From Pipra filicauda (lineage: Eukaryota; Chordata; Aves; Passeriformes; Pipridae): 64,000 nt of DNA. Each line of letters begins with the position of its first letter. Position 1 is the stretch's first letter. The stretch is taken from the NCBI RefSeq assembly GCF_003945595.2, contig NW_024104892.1, forward strand, positions 1-64,000, written 5' to 3'. A program made the translations under genes and the position numbers. Under the pieces are notes generated by a model that had not been told where the DNA came from, searched no databases, and saw nothing but the letters and a program-made list of their open reading frames with translations. Of this stretch, positions 1-13,224 are shown one piece after another.

Positions 1-1684
1 AAAACCGACAAAGCAAACAAAAGCCCCTCCAAAACCCAAACCTGTTTTTGCTCTTTGAAAGTCAGTTTCATGAGTTGAAGTTGTAAACGTTTTGTTGATA
101 AAAAGGAGTTACTTTGCCTAAAGCAGAACTTCAGCAAAGAAGTGTCCAGCCATTTCCAAATATTTTGATAAAGACGTAATTTTAGCCCTGATCTGTTATT
201 TTAGTGAGAAGAGTGATTTTTCCATTTGTTCCTGTGGTCAGGACCTTACCTGTAAGAACTGCTCCCTACCCCACCTTGCGGTTTTGGAGTATTTGGAGAC
301 TCAACTACAGGTGGCAGACGTTTATCATTTGGTTTATTATGCTTTTTAATCAAAAGTAATTTCACAGAGTCATAGTATAATTAAAATGTATTCCTTGTAT
401 TAGTAGGATTTAGTCTTCCTTTTTTTTTTTTGCACCATAGTTTAAGGGCTCAGGGCATTTTTCTGATGCTGTTGCAATAATAGGCTGCTATTATTAATAG
501 CAGTTAATAGGTCCTTTCCCCAGCACTCCTAGCATCAGCCTAGAGGCCCTTGGAGGTCCACAGTTGGTAGGTTTAACACCAATGAAGCAAACCAGCCACC
601 TTGGGATTTCCTAGTTCTCAGGCTGATGCTGGCAGTGCCATGTTCTGAGCTCTCTCAGTGGAAAGGGGTGATGTTGGCATCACTTAGGGCTGCTGATGCC
701 TGTCAGGGTGATGCTGAGATTTGTATTCATCTCAGTGCAACCAGATGGAGAGGTTAATTGCTTTGCCCAGCCTGGGGTTGAAACAAGACTGCAGAAGAGG
801 GAGCTGTAACTGGTGGTTGGTTAGTTGGAAGGGGAGAGAAGAGAGGTGAGGTCCAAGAGTAATGCCCTCTTTTGGCATTGCCCTTCCCCCAAGACCTGGT
901 CCTGAGCATGTTGGATGGCTGCTGTTTCACTGTTTGATCTGTGGCTGTTCCTGGCTGTGTGTGGTGTGGGGCTGTGGTGGCTGTTTGCAGTGTTTTTGGA
1001 AAAGCTGCCGAGGGTATGCAAAGCATTGATCTCTCTTGGAAACCAATAGGAGAATCCCAATAACAAAGGTTCCAGGAAGCCAGGCTCTTACTTCTCTTGC
1101 TACCTCCTTCTCTCCTTACTGGGCACAGATGTTGATGTGCTCAGACTCTGACTCAGATCATGGGCAAGTGGCTCAGCTTGAGGTGAGAGCCTGGCAGTGC
1201 TCCTACCAGACGTGATGTGCTGATGATCAGGGAGGGGACAAGGCAGAGCTGGGACCCAGCTCAAGAAGAACATGTGCCATCCAGGCTCTCTGTTGTATGC
1301 AAGGTGTGTGTCCACGGAGTCCTCCCTGCTCTGGTGAGCCATGGCTACTGGTTGACCCTGGGTTCAGGAAGGAGGAGAGGCATGGGGGAGTTAGGATTGT
1401 AGCATCAAACAGAGAGGAATCTGTGCGTTGCCCTGGGCCAATAGACTAGTCTAATGCCTTGTCTAATTTGCATATCCATTAATTTTTATTTTAAGAGGAC
1501 TCAAGTGGACCCCAAGTGCCAGACTGCATCTCAGTATGCTGTAGGAGGAGCCCAGGAATTGCTTGATTTGATCTGAAAAGCCCTTAGATGGTATCGCTTA
1601 ATGAGCCAAAGACTCCTCTGGCTGAAGTCAGTTCCTCTCAGTCCGAAATGGGCAAGTGCTGATTTTTCTAGGAGTCTGTTCAAG

Positions 1685-1768
1685 TTCCTTTGAACAGTCT
1701 GGGCAGTGAGTGAGTGAGAGGGGGTTTTCCTTTGAACAACCTGGGCAGTGAGTGAGTGAGAGGGGGTC
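1685..1768. repeat. Two-copy tandem duplication, 42-bp unit
   Basis: Copies at 1,685-1,726 and 1,727-1,768 both begin TTCCTTTGAACA and carry CTGGGCAGTGAGTGAGTGAG, differing at only a few bases. The inner GTGA triplication is a small microsatellite. Each copy contains CTTTGAA, which fits the TCF/LEF core, but that is a short match with no functional support. Confidence 0.85.
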
Positions 1769-4700
1769 TTGTAGTCACTGGTGATGGTCAGGATGCTCTC
1801 TGCCATCAGCTGTCCCAGTGCCAAGGGACCAATTTTCTAAGGTGCTGCTTGTGACTTGTCAAACGCTGCTTGGCTCACCACATCGCAGGTGCAGGACAAA
1901 ACCCATGGGAGGAGGGTGGTTGCAGGGTAGCTGCTTGTTGCAAAGCTCCCCTGGTCGGCCTTACTGCTGTGGGGTGGGGAGGAAGCCAACCTCCCCTGCC
2001 CAGGGGCAGGAAACGAGAACCACGTGGGCTGCCTTGGGGCTGCCTTGGAGCTCCACCGGCAACTCGTGCTTACACCGAAAGCAGCGTGGCTGGGATTGGT
2101 CTCACTGACTGCCTGCCAGGGCACTGGTGGTCTTGTTCTGTGTCCTCCGTTTGCAAAGAGAGGGGGGTAGAATGGGTGTCCCCTTTTGGCTCCAATGTCA
2201 GAGGGGGAGGCTGCATCCAGAGCTTCTGGTCTCTCTTCTTCTTTCTACTGTGTATCCATCCTCAGGCACTTGCCCAGGCTCTGGCTGGGAGTGCCCGTCT
2301 GTTGCCTATGCCAGGAATAAAGGCAGCTCATGGGCTGTGGCGCAGCCAGGCTCAGCCTCAGCTACAGGATTTGCAGCCACAACTGCTTCTGGGGGAAGAA
2401 GGGGTTTGCAGTTTTCATGAGAGGGATTTTTCCTCCTTTATATGAGGTCTCTCAGCATTCGTGCTGAGGTCTTTCTCCAACCTCTGGCTGAGGTCCTGGG
2501 ACTCCCACTTCCTATCGCTGAAGTAGCAGTTATCAGAGGGAAAGGCAACGTAAGCTTTCTCGGTGGACTCTGTCGTGTTTGTCCTGTTCCATTACAGTGC
2601 AGCAGCAGTGGCACCAGCGGCTGCCTTCCTCCCCTCACTGGGCTGGAGCGCTGCAGGCTTTCGGCAAATGCTGTCTGCGGACATCTGCTGCCTCCTCCCC
2701 CACCGCCTCCTGGCAAGCAGCAGCAGCTTCCCAGCGAACAGCCTGCTCTTTGCATCACCCCCTGCATGCCAGACCAAAGCTCCCTTCTGCTCTTACAGGC
2801 ACCTTTGCAGGACCTTGAAATGGTGGTTTCCCCAGTGCTGGCTTGGCTCCAAGCAGCCTTCCGCCTCACAAGACTGTAGCTGAAAAAAATCAGGGTGCCT
2901 GATAGAGGAGAAAGGCTTATTAAAGGTGATGCTTACTGGGTTCTGGCTCGTGATTCAAACAGGCAGCCCTCTCCTTGGCAGGGCTCCAGCCAGTGCCTGG
3001 GGCCTAAGGCAGACGTGGAGTCTGGGGCAAAAAGCTTGGAGCCGTTTGACTGGAGCAGATGCAGCAAGGTCAGCTGTGAACTGCAGCCCTGGTGCCAGAG
3101 CTGGATGCTTTGGTCCAGTGTCTGGCTTGGATGTGTTATGTGCAGCTAAGGGGGGCAAAGTTCACTATTGCAGGTATTCATGTGGCCCTTTCCAGGAGAT
3201 GGAAGGTTTGTTTCTTTCTGGTCTGGCCAAGTGGTGGGATGATGTGCTCCTTGGATGCAGAGGGCAGTGGGGCTGTGGATTTCTGGCTCCTGAGAGTAAC
3301 TCCCAGGCTTGATAGTCCTGCTGCCTTGGCATTAGGAAGTACCCTGCATTTCTGTGGCTTCAACCTCTCTGCTCTGCTGCACCAGGTTCCCGTGTGTACA
3401 TGTTTGACACCAGAAAGTGTGGCAGTAGCCCTGAGAGATCTTTACCCCAAGCCTAGCCAGTCCCCCAGGCGACAGTTGCCAGGATGCCCTGGCTTCATCT
3501 CATGTGCTTCTAGCCTGGGGACTTCTTCAGAGAGTAGAGGAGCTGGGAGGGATGGAGCGGAAGGATTTAATGAAGAAGGCATGGGGGGCGTAGCAAACTC
3601 CTTTCTCCTGAAACCGGTGAAGCAGTAGCTGGGAGCATGAAGGCAATGCCGGGCTGTGATCTCAGAGAATGCCCAGAAGGAGGGCTGAGGTATGTGGATT
3701 AGTCAGAAAAGATGGTAGAGGATGAAAGAGGATTCAGTGGCTCTGACTGTAAAGGCAGGTTTGGAAGAAGGAGCTGGAGGGATTGCAGGTGGGACATGAA
3801 AACAGGAGCTTGGAAAGATGGGATAAATGAAGCCAGTGGGGAAATTTGCCATTTTGTACCTGGATCAAAAAGATGTGAGCATGATTCAAAGACATTTAGA
3901 CAAGAAGGCACAAGTCTGTGTTTGAGGGGAGGGGGATCATCTTCGCTGTGACCATCTTTGCAGTGGAGGGGTGCAGAGCACAGCCAGATCCCCCCCGACA
4001 GCTTGGAGGAAGCGTGGTGTTACGTGGAGGAGTATTGCTTGGCAGGCAGTTAGTTGACAGTAGGTTCTGGCCCCATGTTTGGTTGGCAAGGCTGTGGTCC
4101 ACGCGTGCACCTGGCATTGGAAGAAGTGGTAGTGGGAGAGCTTTGTGAATGCCATGTAAACGGCACTGGAGGAGTTGGCAAAATCACCTGAGTGCCTGTG
4201 GATGATGTGGTGTAGAGATGGGAGCTGCGGGGCCAGGCCGGGACAGGGCATGTGGCTGATGGCGAGCAGTGGGGCTGGGGGCAGCATGGCGAGCAGGGCT
4301 AAGGCTCTGTGGTGTCACCATCAAAGGCCCCGGTGCACCCATCAGCAACTGGGCCCAGTGGTGCTGCGCAGAGGGGAAAAGCCTGGAGCAGATCCAACAG
4401 CCAGACCCGAGTTCAGTGCTCAGGTCTCCTGTCTGCCTGGGCAGTAATCACAGGCCTCTCCTCCTTGTTAGTGCAGCGCTGAGCATGAAGGAGATGAAGC
4501 AAGGGAAAGATGGGGCATGTGTCTGAGAGGGAGATGAGAGATGCTGCTGAGAAACACAACTGAGCTCCCTTCCTCTTTGCGTGCTGCCAGATGCTCGGTG
4601 GGGTGGGGGCAGAGGGGCTGGGCGGCAGGCCAGAAACACTCACACACATCCCTGGGAGGAGAAGCTGAAGTGCTGCAGGAAGCCCTGCTCTTGCCTGCGC

Positions 4701-7700
4701 AGGTGATCCAGGGCTGCTGCATCGCAGGGGTGAAACAGCAAAGCCATGCCTCCCCCAGCCAGCTGGACCCTGTCCCAGAGCCCAGGAGGAGATAAGGGAG
4801 CCCTGGCAGGCAGCCTTTAAAGCCCCCACCAGGGAATAGGAGTGTCACCAGCAGCTGGAGACAAGACTGGTAGGTTCTGGTGTTTACCCAATGCTGAGGA
4901 GAAGCAGAAAGTGCCATGTGGAGGCCAGTTGTTGCCTGCCCTAGGAGATCAGTGTGGGAGAGCCGGGGAAGGCAGCAGGGCATGAGAGGAAAGCACTGAT
5001 AAGTGGAGGCAGAGGGAGCACCAAGGCCCAGAAAATTGCTGGGGAGGACATACTTCCCTTGAGTGGAGAAGGGGTGCCAAGAGTCTGGCAGGACCCTGCC
5101 CATGGGAGCATTGTCTCCTGCAGGTGCCCCAGTTAGTGCCCCTGGTGACTTTGTGCCCACGAGGTTCTTGGAGGGAAGTGGCATGGCGGAGGCAGGTGTA
5201 TGGGCTGCAGGGACTGGTGTTGGGCTCAAGGAGAGTGGTATGTGGCTTTTCTCCCTTCTGTGGTGGTGCTGGGTGTGTTCTTGTGCGCTGCTGTTCCTTC
5301 CATGCCAAGGCTGGTGCAGGACTTTACCCCAGGCACTGGGCTCTTGTTTTCCTCTGCTAGGAGTTCAGCTCCTGGAGCAGGCCTGCTGGCAGGACTTGGT
5401 CGCTGGCGAGTCAGGAGCAGGCTGAGCTGGCACACGGATGGCTGAGCACAGGCCCTGGGCAACACCAAAATGCCAGCTGGCCCTCTGGGGAGGCCGGTGG
5501 CCTCCCCAGCCCTGCCCTGTGCAAGGTGGCCCTGGTGGGTCTGCAGCAGCTGTATTCCCCACAGTGGAGCCAGGAGAGAGGGAAGGGAAGAATCACCCAT
5601 GAAGGGTTAACAGTCGCTCCAGCTCGTTGCTCTCAGCCCAGGCCCTGCTGCAGGAGCAGTGTGGAGCAGCCTGCTCCAGTTGGCATCTGTCCCAGAATGC
5701 TTTGGAAAAGCACTGGCCTCTGACCCCCAGTACAAACTGAGCCCAGCACGTGGGAGGGAGAAATTACTCCCAGACCTTCAGGCTCCAGGGTTTACAAGCT
5801 GCCTGCAATAAAGCAGCCATTTTTTCCGACAGTTATTAAATCTCCCCTTTTAGCTCACTGCAAACCTCTGCCTGTTGCTCCCCTCCCCTGCCCCCAGCCC
5901 CACATCATGCTTCTCCTGCTCAAGTCAGAAACACCTCTGAAGGTGAGGCTGGCCTGTTTGCCTCAGGCTGAAGGCTGGGGAGAGCTCTAGCCACTGGTCC
6001 GGGAGCAGTGCCCCTCACCCTGCAGCGGCGGGCCCCGTCCGGCTTGGCAGCTGTCCTTGTGTCTGTCTGCCTGCTTCCTGTGCGAGCCAGTGCTGGCAGC
6101 AGCGGGCTCCCTGGATGTCTTACTGCAGCAATCCCTCGGAGTATCTTGCACCTGCTCCTCCCACTTGTGGGGTTTGCATCTGCATCTCCATTCTGAGCCC
6201 CTGTGGGACTAGTGGGGCCCTTCTGATGGACCCCATTTCACTACTGTCTTAGTGTCCATGCTGGGGACCAGGAACCAAAGGGCAGAGGTTTTCTTCTCAG
6301 CCTTGCTGATGGCTGGGGCAGCTTTGGGCAGGGCCTTGGTTTTTCTGTGTCCCGGTTCCGCTATCTTGAACCGGGAATAAGAGCGGGGTTTGTGCTTACC
6401 TGTCATCAGCTCCTTAGGTAACTTATTCTGTCTGTGCTCCCTGCAGTGAGTGAGGGATTAATCGCCAGGGAGGCTGGCCAGTTTCTATGGGAGATCACTG
6501 TGTGGGAGGCTCACGAGGCTTCTTTCACCAGCTAGTGTTTGTAATGCCTGCTGCAGCTGGAAAGTACCAAGTACTGCTTATTCACATACGATTTTGAGAC
6601 CATCCAGTTGTGTGGAAATGCCAAGTCGGCGTGGGGCAGTGAGCGCTGCCTGTCTGGTGCCATGCTGAGCATGCCAGGGTGTTGCACTGGTGCAAAGGGC
6701 GTGGGGAGCGCGTGTTCGTGTTTGTACAGTGCTTTGGGAACAGAAAGCACTCGTTACAAGTGGCTACCGTGCCATGGGCGCTGTGGGATCCAGATAAATA
6801 AAACAGGAGCTGGTATTTCAAAACAACCTTTTTCATGCTCCTCCCACCTCCTGTGCATATTCCTCTGGTGAAGGTGGGGAGCTGCCCACAGCACACAGCC
6901 CTAGCCCACAGCTTGAGAGCAGCTGCAGTGGCAGGCAACCCACCCCACAGCTCTCTTCCCAGCAGATATAGGACACTTCAGATACAGCAGGTCACCCTTG
7001 CCTTGGCCATGCCGCCCAGCAGGCACCTGCCCGGGCACCCGGATCGCTGTCTCTAACCCTTGGGGTGGCTGGAGGAAACCAGCTCTGAGGGCAGCCCTGG
7101 ACCCTTAGGCTTTCAGACCCAGTGGTTTGCCAGGAGCCTTAGCAGGAGTCTCACACTGCACTGGCACTGGCAGACCTGTGCTGCGCCTTGCTCTGTGCTT
7201 AGCCCCTGGGCTCAATGAGGCAGGGAAGCCGTTTTCCTAAGCGCATCTTGGGCTGGTCTAGGATTTACTCAACACACAAGAAAAAAGCACATTCATCTGA
7301 ATCCCCTTCTCTCCCCTCTCCGAGGCTTGGTTTTGTTTTTAAATCTGTATGGCAGGCGACCAAACTGGCTGAGTCAGTCAGCTGGCTGGTCACCAGAAGT
7401 AAAAATGTGGTTTTGTCCCCTCCCTCATTCTCCTCCTTCCCCCCAGATTTTTTTTCTTCTTCACTTAGCGACAGTTTCATGTATTGACAACAAACCTCTT
7501 TCTGCCTCCTTCTCTCTTGGGGCTGGGACAAGTGGAAGCTGGTTTTTATTTTCAGGATCTGTCTAGGGGGAGAAGATGCAGGATGAAGCCTGGCTTTGCC
7601 TTCTTGCTTCTGCCCACAGTGATGCTGCCTGGGAGGAAGGAGTGGCGACCACTGCGCTGAGGCCTTTGCAGCCTGATGGTAGCATCTGCTCTCCTATAGA

Positions 7701-7709
7701 CAATTAGAT

Positions 7710-7790
7710 AGAGGGAAGAGAGGTGAAGTGTCTTGCCCAAGGCCATGCAGGCCAAGCCTGGAGGGATGGGAACTGATAATGAAGTCTCCT
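7710..7790 (-). repeat. MIR-like SINE relic
   Basis: The words AGAGGTGAAGTGTCTTGCCCAA and a following GGGATGGGAACTG match the antisense core of mammalian-type MIR/CORE SINEs (the 'cttgcccaaggtca' signature). It is heavily diverged and its boundaries are approximate. Confidence 0.45.
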
Positions 7791-10700
7791 TTGGCCACTG
7801 GCATCCAGAAGCTGTGGCAGCAATGGGCTGGCTTTCAGGGAGCAGGAAGAGATGAGAGGTTCCTGAGTGCTTACCAGTGTTCCTGGATGCCATGGCGCAG
7901 ATGAGGGTGGTTGAAATGCTCCCTGAAGTTGTCTCTTCCACTGACAAGATGGGAACCAACAACAAGAAGATGGGAGCAGGGGTGTTTGGCTGTTCTGCTG
8001 GCAGTCTGAATGGGCAGCTGGCCAGGTTTCAGGCACCTCTTACTGTTGGGTTGATCACGCCGCCTGTATCCTGAGGACAGGACCACAAGGGGTAGTTTTC
8101 TGCCCTGTGGCCTGTGGTTTGGCCATTGACATCTTTACTCCCTATGCATCCAAATTCTGTAGCCCCACCTGTGGGTAGCCTTGTGACCGTTGCCAGGGTG
8201 GAGGGGAGATGGTGCAGGGGGTGAGGCAGGTGTGATGCAAGACTACTTACTCTGCTCCTTGCTTGTGGCAAGCCTATGTCCCAGTCTGAACTGTATGATA
8301 GGTCGTGACAGGTTGTATTATCTCACTGTGTCCCAGCTGGTCACCAGGCACCAGAGCCTGTGGCACCTCACAGGAATAAAACTTACTGAGCTGTAAACAA
8401 AAGAAGTTCCTCCAAAAGAGGAGTTTTCAGATGCAAATTGGCTGGTTGGCTTCAGAGACAGATTTTCTTAATTTGTATGTTGATTTTTGCTGTTTCAAAT
8501 GCATACATTGCAGCAAATGCTCCAGCTTGACTCTGGCTTCTGCGTGCTTCAGCAAGGGGGGTTGCATGAGGCTGCCTGCTGCGAGCCACGCGGGGAGCTG
8601 AGGATACCTCACTGATCTGAACTAGTTTGCTGCTTCCTCTGTCATATATCACCACTCAGTTGTGGGACATACTTCCAAGGCTTCAAAAGCAGGGAAGGGG
8701 AGAAACTGATTTACTGATTTTTGTTTTAGCAGGAAAGCATGCGATGGGCTAAGAAATGTTAAAAGGCAAAATAAATCCTCCACAATATTTTGCTCTGTTG
8801 AAATGAAGGGAACTGAAAGGTGCACCAAAGAGGCTTGAGAGCACAGTGGGTAAAGGTACCCACAGGCTCCTGGTGAGACAGCCTCTTTGCTATGTGTCAC
8901 ATGGGGAATACAGGCATGGGGGGAACGATAGCTGTGTTACTGTCCAAGAGGTATGTCTGTGCACACGTAGGTTTGCCCCCATCTCTTCTCTGATGGCTGG
9001 TGGCCCTGGCTGTACCACAAAGCTGGAGGCAGCCACGAAAGCGTTGCAGTGCGCAGGTGCCTGTGGGTCACACAGGAACTGTGGCGGCAGGACAGAACAG
9101 ATGAGGAAAAGTGAGAAGTGCTGCTGGGATCTGGTGTTTGTTGGCAGAGGTTCTGGGGCTGGAAATGAGTTGAGGGTAACAGATGCTGCACGTTTGCTGA
9201 GCAGTAAGGGGAGCTTTGAGGTCAGGAGGATGCTGGGGATGCATCTCCTGCATCCATTTGTGCCTAATCCTCAGCCTGTCATCACTTCTCTTCCCTTCCC
9301 CATCTCTTAAGAGCATATGCCTGTAGGGTTGAGGAGGTGTGGGAAGAGGAGAGCTCTGTAGCAATACCTGAGTGCGTCTCTCATGGAATAACTGTGCCTG
9401 ACAGTTTCCTTAAATTTATTTGTGGTCATTCACTCAGCAAATGTCCAGGACAGAAGAAGAGCAAGAACAGTTTGGAAGGGAACATGGTGGCCTGTTGTTT
9501 GCTGGCACCTGTGACCGGGTGATGAAGTGGATACCATTATTTTCCACCAAACGTGGAGCACAGTGGGGGCCTGAGCTGGTACAGGAACTTTTTGTGTGCA
9601 GTGCTTTTGGAAATTGTCTATGTTAGGGATGCTTACTTGATCCTGGTACTTAACCTGTTTGCTTTTGGTTATGCTGGAGAGAAGGAAACAAGAGTTGTCA
9701 GTTCCATTTTGCCCTGGTTGGTGTCATTTTCCAACCCTTTCCTGGTTGGATTGCAAACCCGTGGGGATCTTGAAATCCCATTGCTCTTTCTGACAGAAGG
9801 GGGTGGGGAAAATAATCCTGAAATGGATCTGCTGTTTAAATCCTTTCCACCTCACGATTGAAACCTCCAATGAACTGCCTGGCCTTCAACCCCCTGTTTA
9901 CACCCTCTCTGTGCTGCACTCCTCAAAACGCAGGTGCTGCCTTACAGCTGTTTGTGGTGTTCCTCCACCCAACAACATGGTTTTTAAAGTTGGGGGAGGG
10001 AAGCAACCCTGAGGGACTGCTTAACTTCCACACCTCTTATATTCTGCTCCCCAGGCAGGTGACTGAAGTTTAGCACAGTCTGTTTCTAACCTCATCATCA
10101 GAAAAGACGCTTGTAACAAGGTCTGACCCATGGGCAAACTTCTAAACAAACACAAACTCCTGCAGCAAATCAATACTTGGATCAATGGGGTTTTTTTCCT
10201 CTGTCAGAAATAGAGTATAGCTTTGTTGACTCAGTCTGCCGAGGCTGTTTCCCAGGACATCTCCCTGCCAAAGCTGAAATGAAGAGCTGGAATTTCAAGC
10301 TATTCTCCATCTCCATTGTCACCTGAGTTGAAGGAGTACCTGCATTTTAGGCTTCATTGAAAGTCTTGCTTACAGTTCTTGGAGCTAGCTGGCTATCTCC
10401 AGTACATCAGAGGGGTGAAAGGCACTGGGCAGCTTGGCAAACTGTGACCAAAATGGTGGTGGTATATACTTTCTGTCCTCTGACCTTAATACCTGTCAGG
10501 TTCCCTTTTGAATGCACTCTGGAAAAAGGCAAATGGCACTTCAGTAGTGCAGCAGTCCAGTACAGTGGCCTTCCACTGGCCCACACCTGCAGGGACAGTC
10601 TTGTGAGAGCCCTCCACAGTGTTTCCCACCAGTGGGCTCTGTGTGTGTGTGCTGGACGAGGAGGCTTAGCACCATGTGTGCCGCATTGTGGCAGGTGTTC

Positions 10701-11739
10701 CCCATCATATCCCCATGGGGGTTAGGGACTGGCAGAAATGGAGCACCTTGGGACAGCTCCATCCTGTACAGCCAGACACTTCTGTGTTTGAGGCTTTGTC
10801 TGTAGTTTTACTTGGTTTGGAAGGGAAAATAATTCTTGTGTAAGTAGTTAGAGATGAAAACCTAGCTGCTCTCTGATCCTCGGGCTGTTGTCACTAGGTG
10901 GAGAATGGACACTGCTTGTTCCCTCCCTGGGGCCATGCATGCACATCACCCTGTGATGTGATGTCAGCAGGGCCAGCAGGCAGGGCTGAGCTTCCTTGTG
11001 ATGGTCCCCAGTGAATAAGAGGTGTTTGAGTATGAGCTGTGTTTGGGGCAGAGCAGGTGGACAGCACTGTGTCCTGAGGATGCTCAGAAGGATGGTCTGC
11101 TCCTGGACAATATGTCTACATTGGGAGCCGACAGCTCATTCCCTCTTTTGTATTTGACCATGAAGATGATTGTTGTCTCCTGAGTTTGCCCATGTGGAGT
11201 GAGGCTAATGGGCTTGGCAGTAGGAAGAGTGAATCCACTGATGTCTGTGATATTTGGAAAGAGCTATTAGAGACTCAGAGCCCACTCTGCTCCAAAACTG
11301 TCATATCTGCAACCTTGCCCTGTCTCTCTCTGTGGAGTGTTTGAGGAAATCCTGCAAGCCCCAGCTGGATGTGAGCAGGATGGTGTGTCCTGGGCCTCAT
11401 GCAGATCAAGCTTTACTTGCTTTTGCAGTGAGGTTCTGGTGCCCGGAGGTGGGACTGCTGAATTTGCTGAGCCAAGCATTGAACGAGAGAACCAGCGTCC
11501 TCCCTTCCCTGCTGTGCTGTAGGGTAGGCTCCCTGTCTGGATTATAGTGCCAGGGCCTGGGGATGGCAGGACTTCCCAGGACAGGACTTCCCTGATTCAT
11601 GCTGAGGCCAAGCAGGGCCAGGCTGCAGAAGGAGAGGTGCCTGACTGTGTCCTGCAGCACTGGTGTCCTGCGGAGAAGAAAGCATGGCAGGATTGCCATG
11701 ACATCCCCCAGCAGAGAGGCCTCCACCTTGTCTCACGCC

Positions 11740-11990
11740 CACGCACTGGTACAGACGCGCACACGCGGACAGAGGCAGGTTCGTACCGGCGTGAACACGC
11801 TCGTGCGGATTCCCATGGATCTGTGGTTAAACAGGCACACCCACACCAGCATGGATGCAAACAGACCCCATGCTGGTGCGGGCCTGCTCACTGTCACAGA
11901 AGCAGACGCGTTCCTATCTGTATGGCTCCGGGCTTGTGCCGGCACAGGCGCAGGCATACAGGGCATACATGCACTCACAGACACAGCCAC
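11740..11990. repeat. CA/CG-rich degenerate simple-sequence region
   Basis: Over about 250 bases the top strand is dense in CACGC, CACAC and CAGGCA words, with scattered CpG, unlike its neighbours. It opens several overlapping frames on both strands, all with biased composition (His, Arg, Thr), so I read it as a decayed simple repeat and not coding sequence. Confidence 0.5.
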
Positions 11991-12477
11991 GGCACTGGGC
12001 TATTTTTGGGAGCACTCCTAAGAATTGTGAGCGTGTTTCAGATGTTAGAGTCTTAGATGGGGGAAAGCTAGAACAGATGGCTGGAGGGTTCAGAGCAGCA
12101 GCCCTGCTGAGAAGAGATATTTATAGGCAGCTTTAACCCTTGTGTGGTCTCTGGAGCCAAGTTTAAAGGGACAGTGTCTGGAGCAAACATGGTTGAGCCG
12201 AGCAGTGACCTCTGTCACTGGGTGTGCTGTCCTATCTGGTTTCTGTGAGCCAATTATCAGTGTAGTCTGGAAATCCCATTTATACTCTACCTCTTTCTTA
12301 AGCACAGGGATGCAGCTTTCCCTAGACCATGGAGCCTGGTTTCTATAAGCCTCGATGAAACTGGGCTGGCTGTGGTTATTATTTGCTGTCCAAGCTGGGG
12401 CAGCGGGTACTGTGACTGCCCTGTGCTTGCGTGACCAGCAAAATGAGGACAAAGATTGTTTTGTCCCTCTTGCCCTC

Positions 12478-12535
12478 ATTTTTTCTCTTTTTCTTTTCTT
12501 TTTTTTTTTTTTCCCTTTCTCTTTTAGCCAGAGGT
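12478..12535. repeat. Polypyrimidine tract
   Basis: A T-rich tract with an unbroken T run of about 20 bases near 12,492-12,511, flanked by CTTT and CCCTTT words. It is followed by TAG at the end, so it resembles a 3' splice site, but no exon can be recognised after it. Confidence 0.6.
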
Positions 12536-13224
12536 TACCCAGATTCTTCCTTTTCCTTTTTGGAAGGAGATATTGTGTTTTCTTTCAGGCATGCAGTCTT
12601 GTAAAGAGATGCAGATTAAACCCTGCCCTGTCAGAGCCGTCAGATGTTTTTACCCGCCCTCATCTTGGGCCCTCATGCTTGAGCATTTAGGGAAGAGCAA
12701 AATCCATCTGTGGGTTGTGCTGCTTTGTTAAACAGAGCTAGCCGCAAAGCGGGGAGCACGGCAGTGAGGTGACAGCTCTATTTGCAGTCCTTTCTTCAAG
12801 AGCAGCCAGCCTCCTGTTTGGGGTCTGAAAGAGTGTTTTATTTAAATTGTCTGGCGTGTCTTGAAGCGGCCTTCATGGAGCTGAGTACCAGCAATGGGGG
12901 AGAGTGATCTGGGGGCAAGGAAGAAAGCCCTCAGGTGGGACATGTAAAGAACTGACAGAGTGGCTATCTGAGAGTTGCAGGGAAGAAGGCACCACCTCTG
13001 AAAGCATGAACTGGGGTGCAAACCTGGGGAACTGTGTGAGTGTGCTCAAGCTGCTTGTCAGCCCAGCTCTGGCAAAATTAGGGAGCAGTGGCATTTCCGA
13101 GTGAGTGTGAGGCACTGAGAGACTGGATAAAAAAGAAATGGAGATGGGTACTGCTGGCAGAGTTGGTGCTGCCAGATCAGGGAACTGTGCTGGCCTGTGT
13201 TTGTACTCCTGAAAATGGGAAGAT

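Larger units (their letters stand above)
1..13224. other. Non-coding 5' flank of BCL9L, left part
   Basis: I see no supportable coding exon here. The open frames are GC-driven, carry no recognisable domain, and do not join through splice sites to each other or to BCL9L. The first 700 bases are AT-richer than what follows. Notable contents are a 42-bp tandem duplication near 1,685-1,768, a MIR-like patch near 7,710-7,790, a CA/CG-rich degenerate stretch at about 11,740-11,990 and a pyrimidine tract at about 12,478-12,535. Because the first visible BCL9L exon begins with a splice acceptor, part of this stretch may be a BCL9L 5' intron; the first exon could also lie further left. Confidence 0.6.

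Noticed and set aside
1870..2445. 191-codon open frame on +
   Set aside because: Composition-driven, no family features, and no supporting splice or poly(A) context.
4468..5229. 253-codon open frame on -
   Set aside because: Low-complexity Ser/Pro/Leu-rich translation in GC-rich DNA, no domain, no splice context, and equally long shadows on the other strand.
11740..11990. CA/CG-rich region as a coding exon
   Set aside because: All frames have repeat-like composition and no splice sites; it is better explained as a decayed simple repeat.
12355..12690. Open frame on + beginning like a signal peptide (MKLGWLWLLFAVQAGAAG)
   Set aside because: It soon runs into a poly-T tract encoding a Phe run, then ends. 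No family match and no adjoining exon seen.
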